In this document: positions 26,680 through 34,611 of the stretch, piece by piece | How positions within the stretch are numbered: position 1 is the stretch's first letter | How the letters are laid out: the number at the start of each line of letters is the position of its first letter | NCBI GenBank assembly: GCA_963851245.1 | Contig: CAWKOH010000001.1 | Span: forward strand, 434,001-498,000 | Origin: CAWKOH01 sp963851245 | Lineage (GTDB): Bacteria; Actinomycetota; Acidimicrobiia; Acidimicrobiales; Palsa-688 | DNA: 64,000 bases | Reading direction: 5' to 3' | Notes under the pieces: generated by a model | Database searches by the model: none | The model's input: the letters and a program-made list of their open reading frames with translations, nothing else | What the model was told of the DNA's origin: nothing | Program-made: the position numbers and the translations under genes

Positions 26680-27021
26680 ATGGCCCGAGCAGCGACGACG
26701 TCGGACGTCTTCAACGCCATCGCCGAGCCGCAGCGCCGGGAGATCCTGGTGCTGCTGCGGGCGGGTGAGCGGCCGGTGACCGAGTTGGCCCAGGACCTCG
26801 GGATGACCCAGCCGGGGGCGTCCAAACACCTGCGGGTGCTCCGGGAGGTCGGACTGGTGCGGGACCGCAAGGCAGGCAAGCAGCGCCTGTATGGCCTTGA
26901 CGCCCGCGGGCTGCGACCGGTTCACGAGTGGACCGGCGGGTTCGAGCGGTTCTGGAACGAGAGTTTCGGCCGGCTGGACGAGTACGTGCAGGACCTCAAG
27001 CAGGCAAGGCAGGAGGAGTAG
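26680..27021 (+). CDS. ArsR-type winged-helix repressor (SRPBCC-linked)
   Basis: A 113-residue ArsR-fold regulator: FNAIAEPQRREILVLLRAGE, LAQDLGMTQPGASKHLRVLREVGLVRDRKAGKQRLY, then a C-terminal helix FERFWNESFGRLDEYV. It belongs to the subgroup that sits upstream of SRPBCC/AHSA1 genes; no metal-binding cysteines are present, so it senses something other than thiophilic metal. ATG 26680 fits the leaderless promoter; ATG 26668 lies inside the -10 box and is unlikely. First gene of a three-gene operon. Confidence 0.87.
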   Translation: MARAATTSDVFNAIAEPQRREILVLLRAGERPVTELAQDLGMTQPGASKHLRVLREVGLVRDRKAGKQRLYGLDARGLRPVHEWTGGFERFWNESFGRLDEYVQDLKQARQEE

Positions 27022-27024
27022 CTG

Positions 27025-27531
27025 ATGAGCGCGACGGGACGAGGAGGGACGGCGCAGTCCGCGACGGCCGACCGCGAGATCGTGATCTGCCGGGTCATCG
27101 GTGCGCCACGGGAGGTGGTGTTCGAGGCGTTCACCGAGGTGCGGCACCTGTCGAGGTGGTGGGGACCGGAGGGGTTCACCACCACCACGCGGGCGTTCGA
27201 GTTCCGCGTCGGCGGGGAGTGGGACTTCGTGATGCACGGACCAGACGGGACGGACTACCAGGAGTGGATCTGCTGGACCGAGATCGCCCCGCCAGAGCGG
27301 ATCGCGCTGCTCCACGGTGAGTCTTGCGGCGACCCGAACGCCTTCCAGTCGGTCTTGACCTTCGCGCCCGACGGCGCGGCGACCCGGATCGAGATGCGCA
27401 CGGTGTTCCCCACCAAGGAGCTGCACGACGAGGCGGTCGAGAGGTACCACGCGATCGAGGGCGGCCAGCAGACCCTGAGCAACCTGGCTGCCTACGTCAC
27501 CGAGATCGTTCGGAAGGGAGTTGAGGACTGA
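27025..27531 (+). CDS. SRPBCC / AHSA1-like START-fold protein
   Basis: A 168-residue SRPBCC protein: VICRVIGAPREVVFEAFTE, LSRWWGPEGFTTTT, FEFRVGGEWDFVMHGPDG and a C-terminal helix GGQQTLSNLAAYV, the standard Aha1-type layout with a hydrophobic pocket. It starts 3 nt after the ArsR stop, with GGAGGAG inside the ArsR 3' end, so it is co-translated. The pair ArsR plus SRPBCC is common in actinobacteria and is thought to bind hydrophobic ligands. Confidence 0.87.
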   Translation: MSATGRGGTAQSATADREIVICRVIGAPREVVFEAFTEVRHLSRWWGPEGFTTTTRAFEFRVGGEWDFVMHGPDGTDYQEWICWTEIAPPERIALLHGESCGDPNAFQSVLTFAPDGAATRIEMRTVFPTKELHDEAVERYHAIEGGQQTLSNLAAYVTEIVRKGVED

Positions 27532-28211
27532 TGGCCGGGAAGGTGTTCTTCAGCGTGACGATGTCGTTGGACGGGTTCATCGCGCCCGAGGAGCGCACGG
27601 ACGACCCAGATGCGCAGCGCTGGATGGCTCAGTGGATGGAACTGCAGCAGTGGATATTCCCGCAGCGGTCTTTCCGGGAGAATCTGAAGCTCGGCGAGGG
27701 CGGCGAGGAGGGGCGCGACAACGACATCGTGCAGGAGACGTTCGAGCGCACTGGCGCGAGCGTGATGGGCAAGCGTATGTTCGACCTCGGCGAGCAAGCG
27801 TGGCCGGAGGAGGCGCCGTTCCACACGCCGGTCTTTGTCTTGACGCACGAGAAGCGTGACCCCTGGGAGCGGCCGGGCGGGACCACCTTCCATTTCGTCA
27901 ACGACGGCATCGAGCCCGCGCTCGACCAAGCCCGCGAGGCCGCCGGCGACCGCGACGTCCGCATCGCGGGCGGCGGCGCAACGATCATCGACCACGTCAA
28001 CGCCGGCCTGATCGACGACTTCACGATCGCGCTCTCACCCGCGCTGTTCGGCACCGGCATCCGACTGTTTGAGGGCGTGGACGGGTGCCGCGTGGCCCTG
28101 GAGCCGGTCCGCCGCGGAACCGACGCAGCGGGTGACCCACCTGACCTACGCAGTCCGGGCACGGTAACTGTGACCTTCTTCAGCGAGCCGTCTATCGACG
28201 GGAGAACGTGA
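27531..28211 (+). CDS. Dihydrofolate reductase-like (RibD_C fold) protein, C-terminal frameshift
   Basis: VFFSVTMSLDGFIAPEE starts the RibD/DHFR fold, followed by VMGKRMFDLGEQAW, PVFVLTHEKRDPW, GGTTFHFV and IAGGGATIIDHVNAGL, the NADPH-binding signature. The start ATG overlaps the SRPBCC stop. Near 28125-28131 the frame departs: the alternative frame encodes the family ending VTHLTYAVRAR with a stop at 28165-28167, an extra G in a GGG run being enough to explain it. With that correction the gene no longer overlaps the convergent neighbour. Function may be slightly affected or intact. Confidence 0.8.
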   Translation: MAGKVFFSVTMSLDGFIAPEERTDDPDAQRWMAQWMELQQWIFPQRSFRENLKLGEGGEEGRDNDIVQETFERTGASVMGKRMFDLGEQAWPEEAPFHTPVFVLTHEKRDPWERPGGTTFHFVNDGIEPALDQAREAAGDRDVRIAGGGATIIDHVNAGLIDDFTIALSPALFGTGIRLFEGVDGCRVALEPVRRGTDAAGDPPDLRSPGTVTVTFFSEPSIDGRT

Positions 28212-28845
28212 GATGCGTGACGCCGCTGGGGGAGCTAACGGCCTCCACCTCGAAGCGCAACTCAAGTTCGCCCAGTCCGTCCCAGAGGCGCTCCCCGCCC
28301 CCGAGGACTATGGGCACCATCGCTACGTGCATGTAGTCGATCAGGTCGGCGGCAAGAAACTCGCGGATAGTCGACGGGCCTCCGCCAATGCGGATGTCCC
28401 AGCCGCCAGCGGCCTCCCGGGCAACCTGCAGGGCCTGGTCGGGACTGGCGTCGACAAAGTGGAACGTCGTTCCGCCCTCCATCTCGATCGAGGCCCTGGC
28501 GTGATGGGTGAGCACGAACACCGGGGTATGAAAAGGCGGGTTATCCCCCCACCAGCCCTTCCACTCTTCGTCAGCCCACGGCCCCCGCTGAGGTCCGAAC
28601 TTATTCCGGCCCATGATCTCGGCACCGATGCCGCGATCCCAGTTGCTCGCGAAGGCGTCGTCGACGCCGGTGCTTCCGCCCGGGACGCTCTGCGTCTCGT
28701 GCAAGCTGCGGAAGCTGCGAGTAGGGAAGAACCATTCGTGGAGCCGGTTACCCGCGTGCCCGAAGGGGGCCTCGAGGCTTTGACCGTCCCCGGTGCCGAA
28801 ACCGTCGAGGGATACCGAGAAGTTATGGACCCGAACTCGTGACAT
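28192..28845 (-). CDS. Dihydrofolate reductase-like (RibD_C fold) protein
   Basis: A 217-residue paralogue of the preceding gene, convergent with it: VRVHNFSVSLDGFGTG, EIMGRNKFGPQRGPW, TPVFVLTHHARASIEM, GGTTFHFVDASPDQAL, IRIGGGPSTIREFLAADLID and the complete family ending VTHLTFSRR. ATG 28845 is preceded by GAGGAG. The intact C-terminus gives the template for recognising the frameshift in its neighbour. Likely an NADPH-dependent reductase; true folate activity is doubtful because the folate-site residues are not conserved by eye. Confidence 0.85.
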   Translation of the reverse strand: MSRVRVHNFSVSLDGFGTGDGQSLEAPFGHAGNRLHEWFFPTRSFRSLHETQSVPGGSTGVDDAFASNWDRGIGAEIMGRNKFGPQRGPWADEEWKGWWGDNPPFHTPVFVLTHHARASIEMEGGTTFHFVDASPDQALQVAREAAGGWDIRIGGGPSTIREFLAADLIDYMHVAMVPIVLGGGERLWDGLGELELRFEVEAVSSPSGVTHLTFSRR

Positions 28846-29098
28846 GAGAAATCTCCTCAACAGTAGAGGGCCGGCCATGGGGCGGCGCCTGCCGCCACGG
28901 TAACCGGGCGCTTCGCCCACGTAGACGGTCCGCCCGCGCTCAACTCATCGACGACACAGTCCGACCGGATCCAGGACCAGCCGAAAACGGAGTCGTCCAA
29001 ACGATACAGCTGTAACTTCTTAAAGAGTCGAGATTGATGCCGAGTTGGCGTCGATGTTGAAGGACCGTTTCGCTTGCTGGACAAGAGGAGGTACGCGG

Positions 29099-29503
29099 GT
29101 GGTGGAGGCCGAGACACGATCTGAGCCCGACGTGGTGACGAAGGTCAGCCCGCGTTCGGTGAGCGAGACGGTGGCCCGGTTCACCGACTTGCTGGGCGCG
29201 AAGGGCGTGCGGGTCTTCGCGGTGATCGACCAGGCCGACGAGGCACGTCGAGTGGGGCTCGAGCTGCGCGAGACCGTTCTGGTGCTGTTCGGCAACCCGA
29301 AGGCAGGGACGCCTGTAATGGTTTCGTCGCCCCTGGCCGCCCTGGATCTGCCCCTTAAGGTCCTGGTCTGGGCAGACGGGCAGCAAACGATGGTCTCTTA
29401 CCTGGCAACTGGTGCGCTGGCGGCTCGTCACCGTCTAGGCCCGGAGCTGGCCGCCAATCTTGCCGCCATCGATGTCCTGACCGACGCCTTGGTTGCGTCC
29501 TGA
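29099..29503 (+). CDS. DUF302-domain protein
   Basis: A 134-residue DUF302 protein: SPRSVSETVARFTDLLGAKGVRVFAVIDQADEAR, LELRETVLVLFGNPKAGTPVM and DLPLKVLVWADG are the standard family blocks. The fold is a small alpha/beta sandwich with no known enzyme activity; relatives are often linked to copper or redox stress. GTG 29099 has AGGAGG 7 nt upstream. Convergent with the DUF998 fragment. Confidence 0.85.
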   Translation: MVEAETRSEPDVVTKVSPRSVSETVARFTDLLGAKGVRVFAVIDQADEARRVGLELRETVLVLFGNPKAGTPVMVSSPLAALDLPLKVLVWADGQQTMVSYLATGALAARHRLGPELAANLAAIDVLTDALVAS

Positions 29504-29513
29504 AATGGTGGCT

Positions 29514-29825
29514 TTAGCCAGAGATTCGGGCTAGGTCGATGGGGACTACGAAGAGCCAGGAGCATGATCCAGGGCACGATCGTGAGGAAGGCTTTTGCGC
29601 CATGCCAGGCGGGATAGTGCTTGAGTGTTGCCCACAGTCCCGTGGCCGCCCACACGAGCCCTCCAAAAGCCAGTACGGCCAAGACCATGTGGATGACCCC
29701 GGGCAGTGTTTGGAAGCGACTCTCGCCTTGATCGGTGGCGAAGAATGGAATGAAAAAGCGCGCCACTGCCGTAACGATTAGTGCCACTACTACTTGGGTC
29801 GGGGTGAAGGAATGCAACCGGGCTA
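29514..29825 (-). pseudogene. DUF998-like membrane protein remnant, 5' truncated and frameshifted
   Basis: Membrane segments FTPTQVVVALIVTAVARFFI and VIHMVLAVLAFGGLVWAATG and the block FFATDQGESRFQTLPGVIHM match DUF998-like proteins. The N-terminal half is missing: to the right of about 29825 the strand holds a truncated methyltransferase in the opposite direction. At about 29545 the frame changes; the other frame gives LFVVPIDLARISG and a stop at 29514, which ends neatly 10 nt from the DUF302 stop. A decayed gene. Confidence 0.5.
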
Positions 29826-29837
29826 GGGCGATGCCCT

Positions 29838-30287
29838 TTGATCGAATCCGGCTTCCGGGTGACGGCGATCGAACCGGCCGCGGCGATGGCCGCTCTGCTG
29901 GGGGCAAAGGTCGGTAGCCACGCCGAAGTGGTCGTGGGCCGGCTCGAGGAGACCGCACTCGCGGGCCCGTCCGACTTGGTGGCTGCTTTCAACTCCTGGC
30001 ATTGGGTGGACCCGGCCCACGGACTGCAGCGCCTCGTAGAGGCGCTCGGCCCGGGCGGCGTGGTCGCCTTCGTGTGGACCGAGGTGATCTCATGGGGACA
30101 AGACCCGTTCGCGGACCGGCTGACTGACCTGTCGGGCGGAGCATCGGAGGGCCGGATGGCGCAAGGCATCAACTCCAAAGACGCGGCCGAAAGCGATCAT
30201 GAGATCCAAACTCTGATCAACGATGAGTTCGGGGGTACGATCACGAAGGTAGAGGAAGCCACCGTCTACGCCTGCCGGCGCCTCTGA
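29838..30287 (+). pseudogene. Class I SAM methyltransferase remnant, 5' truncated
   Basis: The frame begins abruptly within the methyltransferase fold at GFRVTAIEPAAAMAALLG (end of strand 2); motif I, which should precede it, is absent. The rest continues normally: VVVGRLEETALAGPSDLVAAF, SWHWVDPAHGLQRLVEALGPGG and a C-terminal TVYACRRL. In-frame stops lie at 29805-29807, so no further 5' coding is available. Without motif I the protein cannot bind SAM. Its head-to-head partner is the equally truncated DUF998 fragment. Confidence 0.65.
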
Positions 30288-30429
30288 GCGCAGATCAGCA
30301 GCGCATTTGGTTATGGCCGCGGAGTCTGCGGGAGCGAAGTATTCGGCGATCGGTGCTAGGACTCCGGAAGGTCGTTCGGTATCCTGTTTCGAGGTGGGGC
30401 TAGAGGTAGAAGACTCGGAGAGAATCACC

Positions 30430-30810
30430 ATGGTTGCTATCTACGATCTGGACCCAGAGTCGGTCGCCAACATGGCTCAAGTGAACCTCGCCGACCTGAA
30501 TACCGAGCCAGACAATCCTGTGGGGAACTTTTCGTTTCACGGTTGCACCGGCGGCGTTTCGGCGTTCAGGGGCCGTCCCCCATGGGAGTTCCACCGCGAA
30601 GGCGACGAGCTGCTCTTCATCTTGGCGGGTGAGTCCGAGCTGACGGTTTTTGAGAACGGTGAACGAGAAGTGCGGACACTCCGACCGGGTCAGTTAGCCA
30701 TTGTGCCCCGAGCTAGCTGGCACTCCAACTTCGCCCCCACCGGGGTGACAATGCTATGGATCACACCGTCCGAAGGCAATGAGCACTCCTGGGAGGCGCC
30801 GTCCACCTGA
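30430..30810 (+). CDS. Cupin-domain protein
   Basis: A 126-residue cupin: FHGCTGGVSAFRGRPPWEFHREGDELLFILAGESEL holds the first motif (His and Glu), and LRPGQLAIVPRASWHSNFAP the second (His). It resembles small cupins paired with regulators of sugar or aromatic metabolism. ATG 30430 is preceded by GGAGAG; the frame is open to 30307 but the added residues are not family-like. No co-directional neighbour. Confidence 0.82.
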   Translation: MVAIYDLDPESVANMAQVNLADLNTEPDNPVGNFSFHGCTGGVSAFRGRPPWEFHREGDELLFILAGESELTVFENGEREVRTLRPGQLAIVPRASWHSNFAPTGVTMLWITPSEGNEHSWEAPST

Positions 30811-31384
30811 GACGGCCGTGAACCCGACGGTAGCCACCGGCTCCGCGGACCAAATCCGACAGACCTACACCAAACGTTCTGTATGGCGCTCGACTCGGCT
30901 TAGGGTGGTGCCCCGCCCGAGGGGCGCGGCCGATCAGGACTGTTGCGTACCCTCGCGGGTCCGCCAGGGGGCTTTCGAGCCTGACCCTCAGCTCGTTGTT
31001 GGGCAAGAAGTCGATGGATAGTGTCCTCGTCCAGACCCGAACCGTACCCCCCCGCCGACCGGATCGAGGGTACCTTCTGGTTTCGACGCTTATGCACAAA
31101 GCCGGCAGCCACGAAGGCGACGGCGACGACATACGGACCAGCAGTGATCGACCAATCGAAAGTCTGATTAGCCCTGGCCTTCAAGGCCCCGTTCGAAGGG
31201 TCTGACGGGACGAGAAACACAAGGCGCGGACCGGACCTCTGCGAGTCAAGGTCGTCGACCGCTCGCCGCCATCGTTGAGGCGCAGCCGTGGCCAGAAAGC
31301 GACGACATTGTGTATAGGGTTGGTGGACTGTCGCGCCGTCCGCCGCAGTTTTGACACATCCGCAGAACCTTTGATCGAACCGAG
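30811..31384. other. Gene-poor stretch
   Basis: No gene I can support. The minus strand (about 31180 to 30900) reads a single hydrophobic segment, SITAGPYVVAVAFVAAGFVH, followed by a charged stretch DTIHRLLAQQRAEGQA, which might be the remains of a small membrane protein, but it has no clear start or ribosome site. No promoter or repeat was noticed. Confidence 0.4.
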
Positions 31385-31645
31385 GTGAGCGAGATGCCCA
31401 ACCAACGTGGTGAGCGTCACGAGACATTGATTGATTCGATTCTTCATCACCATCCCCGACTTGACCAGGACCTATTCCAGATGGACGCACACATGTGGGC
31501 GATCCACGGATATATCCCAGTCGACGGTGAGGTGATTTTGGCCGAGTTCGACCACCTTGAGACAGCACGGGCCGTTCTCGCCCAGCTTGCAGCAGCTCAG
31601 GATCCAACCACCTTCCGAGGAGGTGACCCGCGATCGCCCTGGTGA
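31385..31645 (+). CDS. Hypothetical protein, 86 residues
   Basis: A small frame with balanced composition: ILHHHPRLDQDLFQMDAHMW, AIHGYIPVDGEVILAEFD and EARAVLAQLAAA-like helix. The codon pattern is coding-like and the core (IHGYIPVDGEVILAEF) looks like a folded strand-turn-strand. GTG 31385 opens it, ATG 31394 is an alternative. I do not recognise a family. It is isolated in a decayed region. Confidence 0.5.
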   Translation: MSEMPNQRGERHETLIDSILHHHPRLDQDLFQMDAHMWAIHGYIPVDGEVILAEFDHLETARAVLAQLAAAQDPTTFRGGDPRSPW

Positions 31646-31712
31646 CCCTGGTAAAGCCAAGACGTGGCCCGGTAGGCCCCGGTCCCGAAGGGACGGGTCG
31701 GGACCTTCGTCC

Positions 31713-32066
31713 CTACCCAGCCACTGGGTCTGTGTACGAGGGTTGTTGTCCGTGGCCCCGGAGAGCCTGTTTCGCTGCCTCCCCCTTTCCAGCGGGACGG
31801 GCCGACCGGGCCACGGCTTCAGTTCTAGCTGCAATCGTAAGTGAGGGATGTTCTTCTAAGGCGTCCGTCGACGCCTCTGACCTCAGCGTTGCCGTGTAGA
31901 TACTGCGAACGATGCTGTCGAGTTCATCGGTGGCGATAGCGAGCCGTTCGGCCACGCAATCCTCGACTCTGCCCGCCACCGATCCGATCTCCAAGGCCGC
32001 TGCTCTTACGTGTTCGAGGACGGTCCGGTGAAGTTCGACGGGTTCGGACTCATTGATAGAACTCAC
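31713..32066 (-). CDS. Orphan DHp-like (histidine-kinase dimerisation) small protein, copy 1
   Basis: A 117-residue frame from GTG 32066. Its central part (LHRTVLEHVRAAALEIGSVA, then VAERLAIATDELDSIVRSIY) resembles the HisKA_3/DevS-type dimerisation helices, where helix 2 reads xxRLxxAxDELDxTIRxIR. There is no catalytic ATPase domain. The C-terminal ~45 residues are low-complexity Ala/Arg. No strong ribosome site is seen. It could be a free-standing antagonist or adaptor of a kinase, or a kinase remnant. A second such protein lies at 33525. Confidence 0.4.
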   Translation of the reverse strand: MSSINESEPVELHRTVLEHVRAAALEIGSVAGRVEDCVAERLAIATDELDSIVRSIYTATLRSEASTDALEEHPSLTIAARTEAVARSARPAGKGEAAKQALRGHGQQPSYTDPVAG

Positions 32067-32511
32067 CGCTGCAAATCTGCTTCACGACCTGGACTGGGTG
32101 ACCGGGGCTGCGCGTCAGCGGTGTGGTCGAGGTCTTGGACGCAAGGTGGCAGAGAACCCGAATGGAGCGTACCACCCCAGGGTAGACGTCCTATCGAGAC
32201 CTGCGTCGGCGCTTGCTCGGTCGAGCCAGTGGATGCATAGTGGTGTTCCTCGTGTCGTCAGGCCCGTCGCCTCTCGGGCCCTCCTGAGCCGTCTGGCGAC
32301 CTTCTGACCTCACTCAGGCTGGCAGTGTGCTGGCGAACTAGGGTCACCGAAGGGCCGGTCTCTTAGCTAAGCTAAGGCAAAGCCGCTGGTCAGAGCGTTG
32401 CCACCACGCACTCGTTGCCCCAGGATCGGTGCAAACGGCCAGGATGACTCCCAGTGCCCCCATTCGGTACAGAGACACCTGCGGCACGTTGCTCTCTAGC
32501 GCTTTACCATC
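32067..32511. promoter_or_regulatory. Non-coding stretch holding a palindromic operator-like site
   Basis: No gene seen. At 32362-32376 CTTAGCT-A-AGCTAAG is a perfect inverted repeat with 7-bp arms. It shares 13 of 15 positions with CTCAGCT-A-AGCTGAG at 45952-45966, directly in front of a winged-helix regulator gene. It may be a distant binding site of that regulator. There is no gene start close to it on either strand, so the target here may be lost. Confidence 0.45.
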
Positions 32512-32650
32512 AGACCGCCAGCCACCGGCTCCGGGAAACGCCCTAGCAGAGCCGGTGGGGCGGTCCGACGGTCTGTTGTGACATCGAAGACCATACCTAG
32601 CGACGTGCCGTCGCCCGTAGAGCCAAAGGTCCCATTCGGGACTGGGGCCG
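32512..32650. repeat. Diverged direct repeat, copy R1
   Basis: The stretch from AGACCGCC through CACCGGCTCCG to GCCAAAGGTCC and ATTCGGGAC matches R2 (33568-33702) block by block with small insertions and substitutions; agreement is roughly three-quarters by eye. In R2 the right end overlaps the 3' end of an integrase remnant, so R1 may be the matching end of a related, decayed element. Non-coding. Confidence 0.55.
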
Positions 32651-32651
32651 A

Positions 32652-32900
32652 TCAGAACTCGGGACCGATCACCACTGCATCAGGATGCGCCGCCCACCAC
32701 GCTTCAGCCTCAGGCCCGTCGGCCGGATCGCCGCCGTGAGCGAGGTAGTCGGCCATCATTTCCTGCTAGCGCTCGGCCTGGCGCTGACGGTCTTCGTCGG
32801 TCATGCGGCGCTCGCACACCTCCGCCAGGGTGGGCCAGACCTTGGCGGCCGCCGCCCATTCGCGCTTCTTCGCCTTGTCGGGGCGTCGGACATCCAAAGC
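32652..32900 (-). pseudogene. Small protein gene with in-frame TAG
   Basis: The minus strand reads RRPDKAKKREWAAAAKVWPT, LAEVCERRMTDEDRQRQAER, then TAG at 32768-32766, then continues without a frame change as QEMMADYLAHGGDPAD, EAEAWWAAHPDAVVIGPEF and a TGA at 32654-32652. Composition on both sides of TAG is strongly protein-like (helical, acidic, Trp pair). A single point mutation turning CAG or GAG into TAG explains it. No start codon is clear. Family not recognised; position next to repeat R1 suggests a mobile-element accessory gene. Confidence 0.45.
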
Positions 32901-33174
32901 ACGTTGAAGGTGGAGCCAACTTGGCCACGGCAGGCAGCCGCTTCAGGGGCCCACACTCGGGCAGTCCCGTTCCGCTCCTGCGCCGCTAGAGGCGCCTCTG
33001 AGGGTAAGCAACTCTGCGACCAGGGAAACGTAACCGGCCTGGCTGGAGATTGCCCGAGGATCCGCTGTAGGCGTCAACCAGGTATTCGCCAGCCGGACCC
33101 CCCCTCTTTCCGGCTCCTGCGGCCTTGTACGGACCAAGGTGCGAACTATACGTGCCGGACGAACGTCAGGTCGG

Positions 33175-33525
33175 TTAACTCTGCCGTCGTAGGAGATCGA
33201 TTAACTCTGCCGTCACAGGGACGCCATTTTGGGCCTCGGTGTTGGCTGCGTGGTGGGCCTCCACCAACTTGCGTACGTCACGAATGAGACTGTCCGTCTC
33301 TGAAATTGCTGAATTCAGTCGAGCGGCCACCGCTGGCTCGCTGCTGAGCTTGCGTGCCGAGGTCAAAACCAGAGCGACGCTGTAAAGCCCGTTGATGATC
33401 CTGTCCGCTTGCGAGATCGGGATGAGGAGCCCTTTCGACGAAGCCGAGATTCTGTCCATAACTTCACAGTCCTTGCCGCCTCTAGTGGTGCTGACGTTTA
33501 CGACCCTACCGCCACTCCGTAGCAC
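33175..33525 (-). CDS. Orphan DHp-like (histidine-kinase dimerisation) small protein, copy 2
   Basis: A 116-residue frame. ADRIINGLYSVALVLTSARK followed by VAARLNSAISETDSLIRDVR closely follows the DevS/HisKA_3 dimerisation core, where the pattern is VIxxLFAxGLxLxxA, then PEVAxRLxxAIxETDxxIRDIR. The region where the phospho-His normally lies (RIARDLHD) holds SSKGLLIPISQ, without His. There is no ATPase domain. Two 14-bp direct repeats overlap the last codons (33175 and 33201). A protein of this type could only dimerise, perhaps with a full kinase. Same type as the protein at 32066. Confidence 0.5.
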   Translation of the reverse strand: MLRSGGRVVNVSTTRGGKDCEVMDRISASSKGLLIPISQADRIINGLYSVALVLTSARKLSSEPAVAARLNSAISETDSLIRDVRKLVEAHHAANTEAQNGVPVTAELIDLLRRQS

Positions 33526-33567
33526 TCATGCATCATTCCAGTGCCGGAGGGACTCGCTGCCCCGTCG

Positions 33568-33702
33568 AGACCGCCGGCCACCGGCTCCGAGAAGCGCCCA
33601 GCAGGCCAGTGGAGCGGTCTTAAAGTGTTGTGACGTGCGAGACCGTAAGCGCCACGATGCCTACTGCCGTAGGGCCAAAGGTCCTATTCGGGACACCGGG
33701 GC
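33568..33702. repeat. Diverged direct repeat, copy R2
   Basis: Partner of R1 (32512-32650), about 1.06 kb away in the same orientation. It starts AGACCGCC, includes CACCGGCTCCG and ends GGGCCAAAGGTCC and ATTCGGGAC. Its right part overlaps the last codons of the integrase remnant on the minus strand. Confidence 0.55.
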
Positions 33703-33900
33703 CAACCCGGACTCGTCGTCGTTCGCCGTTACTGGCACAAGCTCACCGGCCACGATGCGACCGATGATGGCCGCAGCTTCCCCGTCCTTCTGTTCGAGGA
33801 AGCTTGCATAAACCTGCATGGTGGTCGAGCCGTCAGCGTGGCCCAGCCGACCGGCCACAGTCCGGGAGTCGCTCCGTTCGCGAAATGGTCCTCTGGCGGC
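33661..33900 (-). pseudogene. Tyrosine recombinase C-terminal remnant
   Basis: The minus strand encodes DSRTVAGRLGHADGSTTMQV followed by YASFLEQKDGEAAAIIGRIV, the end of a phage-type tyrosine integrase with the second conserved His (GRLGH) and the nucleophile Tyr (VYASF). The upstream catalytic Arg, Lys and HxxR are missing; similarity stops near 33900. It is unrelated in detail to the complete recombinase at 57826. It marks the region as the scar of an integrated element. Confidence 0.65.
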
Positions 33901-33972
33901 AATCCAGGGAAGTGTCATTTCCGGGGGCGAGCAGACTCGACACAACGGGGGAGACAGGATCGGGCGGCGCAA

Positions 33973-34611
33973 CCGTGCCCGGTCCGGATGCGGTGGATGG
34001 TCCTCATCACCCTTCTCCGACGCCGTGTCAATCCCGGGGAATGGCCCCGACCTGATCGGAAATCCTCAGACGCCTCCAGGCATTCGCCGAGTCGGATCAC
34101 CGATCGCTCGGATACCGAAGAAATTTCTTTCGGTGCACCCCGTGTCCCGCCGGGCGGGGGCATCCACCGCGGCCGGGTCCACTCGTGACCACCCGGTCGA
34201 CCGCAGCGCGGCTCGTCGGAGGCGACGACGACGAGGAACGTCCCTCAGGGTTCTGAGCTACCCGACTCTCACATCGCCGATCCAGTCGCAGCCCATCCAC
34301 ACCTCACACACACGGCCAAGCCTCAGGATCCCCAGCAGCCTTCAGCCCCAATCCCTTATCAGGCAGCCCCCAACGACAACCACGGCCCCGTTCTGAGCCA
34401 CCTGTTCGTTCTGACCCACCTGTTCGTTCTGAGCCACACCCCCGTTCTGAGCCACACCTCTGGCACTCGAAGGAGGAAGACCGCGAGAGCCACGCCGTCG
34501 GCGCCCCCTGAGCGCCAGGTCCGGCGTCGGTAAACGCTCAAGTTGCGGATATGGGCGGTATTTGACGCCGTTCAGCTTGCGGGAAGGGCACCTTCTTCTT
34601 CCGAGGGTCTG
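33973..34611. repeat. Non-coding stretch with four 18-nt tandem repeats
   Basis: At 34389-34460 four units of 18 nt follow without gaps, each beginning CGTTCTGAGCCAC (unit 2 has CGTTCTGACCCAC) and ending CTGTT, CTGTT, ACCCC and ACCTC. On the minus strand they spell WLRT(N/G)x hexapeptides without a plausible start. Multiple short terminal repeats like these occur at the ends of IS21-type elements, but no transposase is present. The rest of the stretch shows no gene. Confidence 0.55.

Noticed and set aside
30900..31607. 235-codon minus-strand frame
   Set aside because: Only one short segment is protein-like; no start and no similarity over the rest.
34389..34460. Possible CRISPR array
   Set aside because: Repeat units follow without spacers and are only 18 nt; no cas genes.
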